In this document: positions 63,058 to 64,000 of the stretch, piece by piece
Numbering within the stretch: position 1 is the first letter of the stretch
How the letters are laid out: each line of letters opens with the position of its first letter
Assembly (NCBI RefSeq): GCF_022559625.1
Contig: NZ_CP042288.1
Span: 1,627,409-1,691,408, forward strand
DNA length: 64,000 bases
Origin: Aquisalinus flavus
Lineage (GTDB): Bacteria > Pseudomonadota > Alphaproteobacteria > Caulobacterales > Parvularculaceae
Direction of reading: 5' to 3'
Made by a program: the position numbers and the translations under genes
Notes under the pieces: model-generated
What the model saw: only the letters and a program-made list of their open reading frames with translations
Told to the model about the DNA's origin: nothing
Databases searched by the model: none

Positions 63058-64000
63058 ATGGTTCGCAAAATCTGGCAGTATGCATGTCTGGGCATGGTCG
63101 CAATCGGCCTCGCCTCGCTTCTGGCGAACGCCGTCCCGTCCCTTACCGCGCAGCCTGACAACACGGGCATCATCCTCGACCTGAAAGGTCCGGTCACGCC
63201 GACATCGGCCGAATACCTGTCCCGCGAAATCGCCCTTGCCGGCACGAATGGCACTGATCTCGTCATCATCGAGATCGACACGCCGGGCGGGCTCGTCACC
63301 TCGATGATGGATATCGTCAAGTCGATTCTGGGGTCGGATGTCCCGGTAGTGACTTATGTCTCGCCGCAGGGCTCGCGGTCTGCCAGTGCCGGCCTTTATA
63401 TAATGTATTCAGCCCATGTCTCTGCCATGGCACCGGCAACCAATACCGGCGCCGCAACGCCGGTCGAACTCGGCGGCGGCGGCGGCGGCGAGCCGTTCGA
63501 GCCCCCTGTCGATACCGCCCCGGAAGAGGACGATACCGGCGACAGCGCCCCGGCAGATGACGAGGCCGGTGAGGACGTCCCGGCCGATGAAGAGGCAGCC
63601 CCTTCAGGCGACCAGGCTCCTGCGTCGGAGACCCCCGCCCTCGCCAATGACGACGCCATGCGTGCCAAGGTGATCAATGATTCCGTTGCCTATATCCGCT
63701 CCCTTGCGGAGAAACGCGGACGGAATGCCGACTGGGCCGAAAGCGCTGTGCGCGACGCCGCCAGCGTTACCGCCAACGAGGCGCTGGACCTCGGCGTGAT
63801 CGACCTGGTCGCCGACGATCTCGACGATCTGCTGGCCCAGATCGATGGCATGGTGGTCGAGACGGCTACCGGCGAGGTTACAATCAGCACCGCCGACATC
63901 CAGCTGACCCGGGTCGAGCCGCAATTCTGGGAAAAAATTCTCGGCTTTTTCGCCGACCCGAATGTCGCCGCGATCCTCTTGTCCCTCGGGACGCTGGGCA
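63058..64000 (+). CDS. NfeD-type membrane serine protease (partial, C-terminus off the right edge)
   Basis: Translated from the ATG at 63058 (GGGAAG upstream): 314 residues that stay open to the edge. A signal peptide or TM helix comes first, then a ClpP-like protease domain: LDLKGPVTPTSAEYLSREI, IIEIDTPGGLVTSM, and the nucleophile loop GSRSASAGLYIMYSA (Ser of SASAG), followed by TNTGAATPV. A Lys partner fits in AMRAKVINDSVAYIRSLAEKRG. Between the two lies an acidic Asp/Glu/Pro/Ala-rich insert of about 50 residues (63490-63650). The NfeD membrane and OB domains would follow beyond the edge. Confidence 0.85.
   Translation, partial: MVRKIWQYACLGMVAIGLASLLANAVPSLTAQPDNTGIILDLKGPVTPTSAEYLSREIALAGTNGTDLVIIEIDTPGGLVTSMMDIVKSILGSDVPVVTYVSPQGSRSASAGLYIMYSAHVSAMAPATNTGAATPVELGGGGGGEPFEPPVDTAPEEDDTGDSAPADDEAGEDVPADEEAAPSGDQAPASETPALANDDAMRAKVINDSVAYIRSLAEKRGRNADWAESAVRDAASVTANEALDLGVIDLVADDLDDLLAQIDGMVVETATGEVTISTADIQLTRVEPQFWEKILGFFADPNVAAILLSLGTLG

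Overview
The window is high-G+C (about 60-65% by eye), densely coded DNA from an alphaproteobacterium. A DUF3126 protein, a TIGR02301-type protein, a NadQ-type NAD regulator next to nadABC, a GTTC-N7-GTTC SOS box, CrtZ and a large TonB-dependent receptor all fit a marine Caulobacterales- or Parvularculales-like organism. I cannot fix genus or species. It reads as ordinary chromosome: no phage, insertion sequence, CRISPR array, rRNA or tRNA was recognised. One gene is cut at each edge (a rhomboid protease at the left, an NfeD-type membrane serine protease at the right).

Layout. 1-8.4 kb: rhomboid protease, a tandem-PilZ protein followed 20 bp later by a GYF_2/Cas2-like fusion protein, a PhoH-family ATPase with a long structured leader, two unknown membrane proteins, DUF3126, a PCu(A)C copper chaperone, DUF4168, pirin, CrtZ. 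8.5-15.2 kb (mostly minus strand): cysE, a Nudix hydrolase, a secreted cyclophilin and queF in a tight overlapping run, then a lipoprotein M48 protease and a secreted DUF305-LVIVD protein. 15.3-22.2 kb: M28 peptidase with a membrane domain, radA, cvpA-purF, a PhyH-type dioxygenase. 22.2-25.4 kb: three tandem paralogous membrane proteins. 25.6-36.6 kb: SOS-boxed uvrD, glyoxalase, a serine hydrolase, dihydroorotase, ygfZ, tag, glutaminyl cyclase and a KAS III-like enzyme. 36.7-46.5 kb: agmatine deiminase-like protein, HD hydrolase, tyrosine phosphatase, NadQ, a metalloprotease, then nadA-nadB-nadC with a palindromic operator. 46.7-64 kb: SleB hydrolase, ppdK, glyS, an acyltransferase plus fused E1 dehydrogenase pair, selO, a TPR-sulfotransferase, a TonB receptor and the NfeD-type protease.

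Linked functions: nadQ-nadABC form a regulated NAD biosynthesis locus; cvpA-purF and the dihydroorotase serve nucleotide synthesis; radA, uvrD and tag serve DNA repair.

Most worth a second look: (1) a 108-bp palindromic repeat lying in frame (36 codons) inside glyS, with two relatives in intergenic DNA; (2) an acyltransferase/fused-E1 gene pair in which the acyltransferase has lost the malonyl-binding Arg, the His of GHSxG and the oxyanion Gln; (3) a GYF_2 domain fused to a Cas2/SinR-like domain beside a tandem PilZ protein; (4) a perfect intrinsic-terminator hairpin that contains the start codon of the M48 protease gene.
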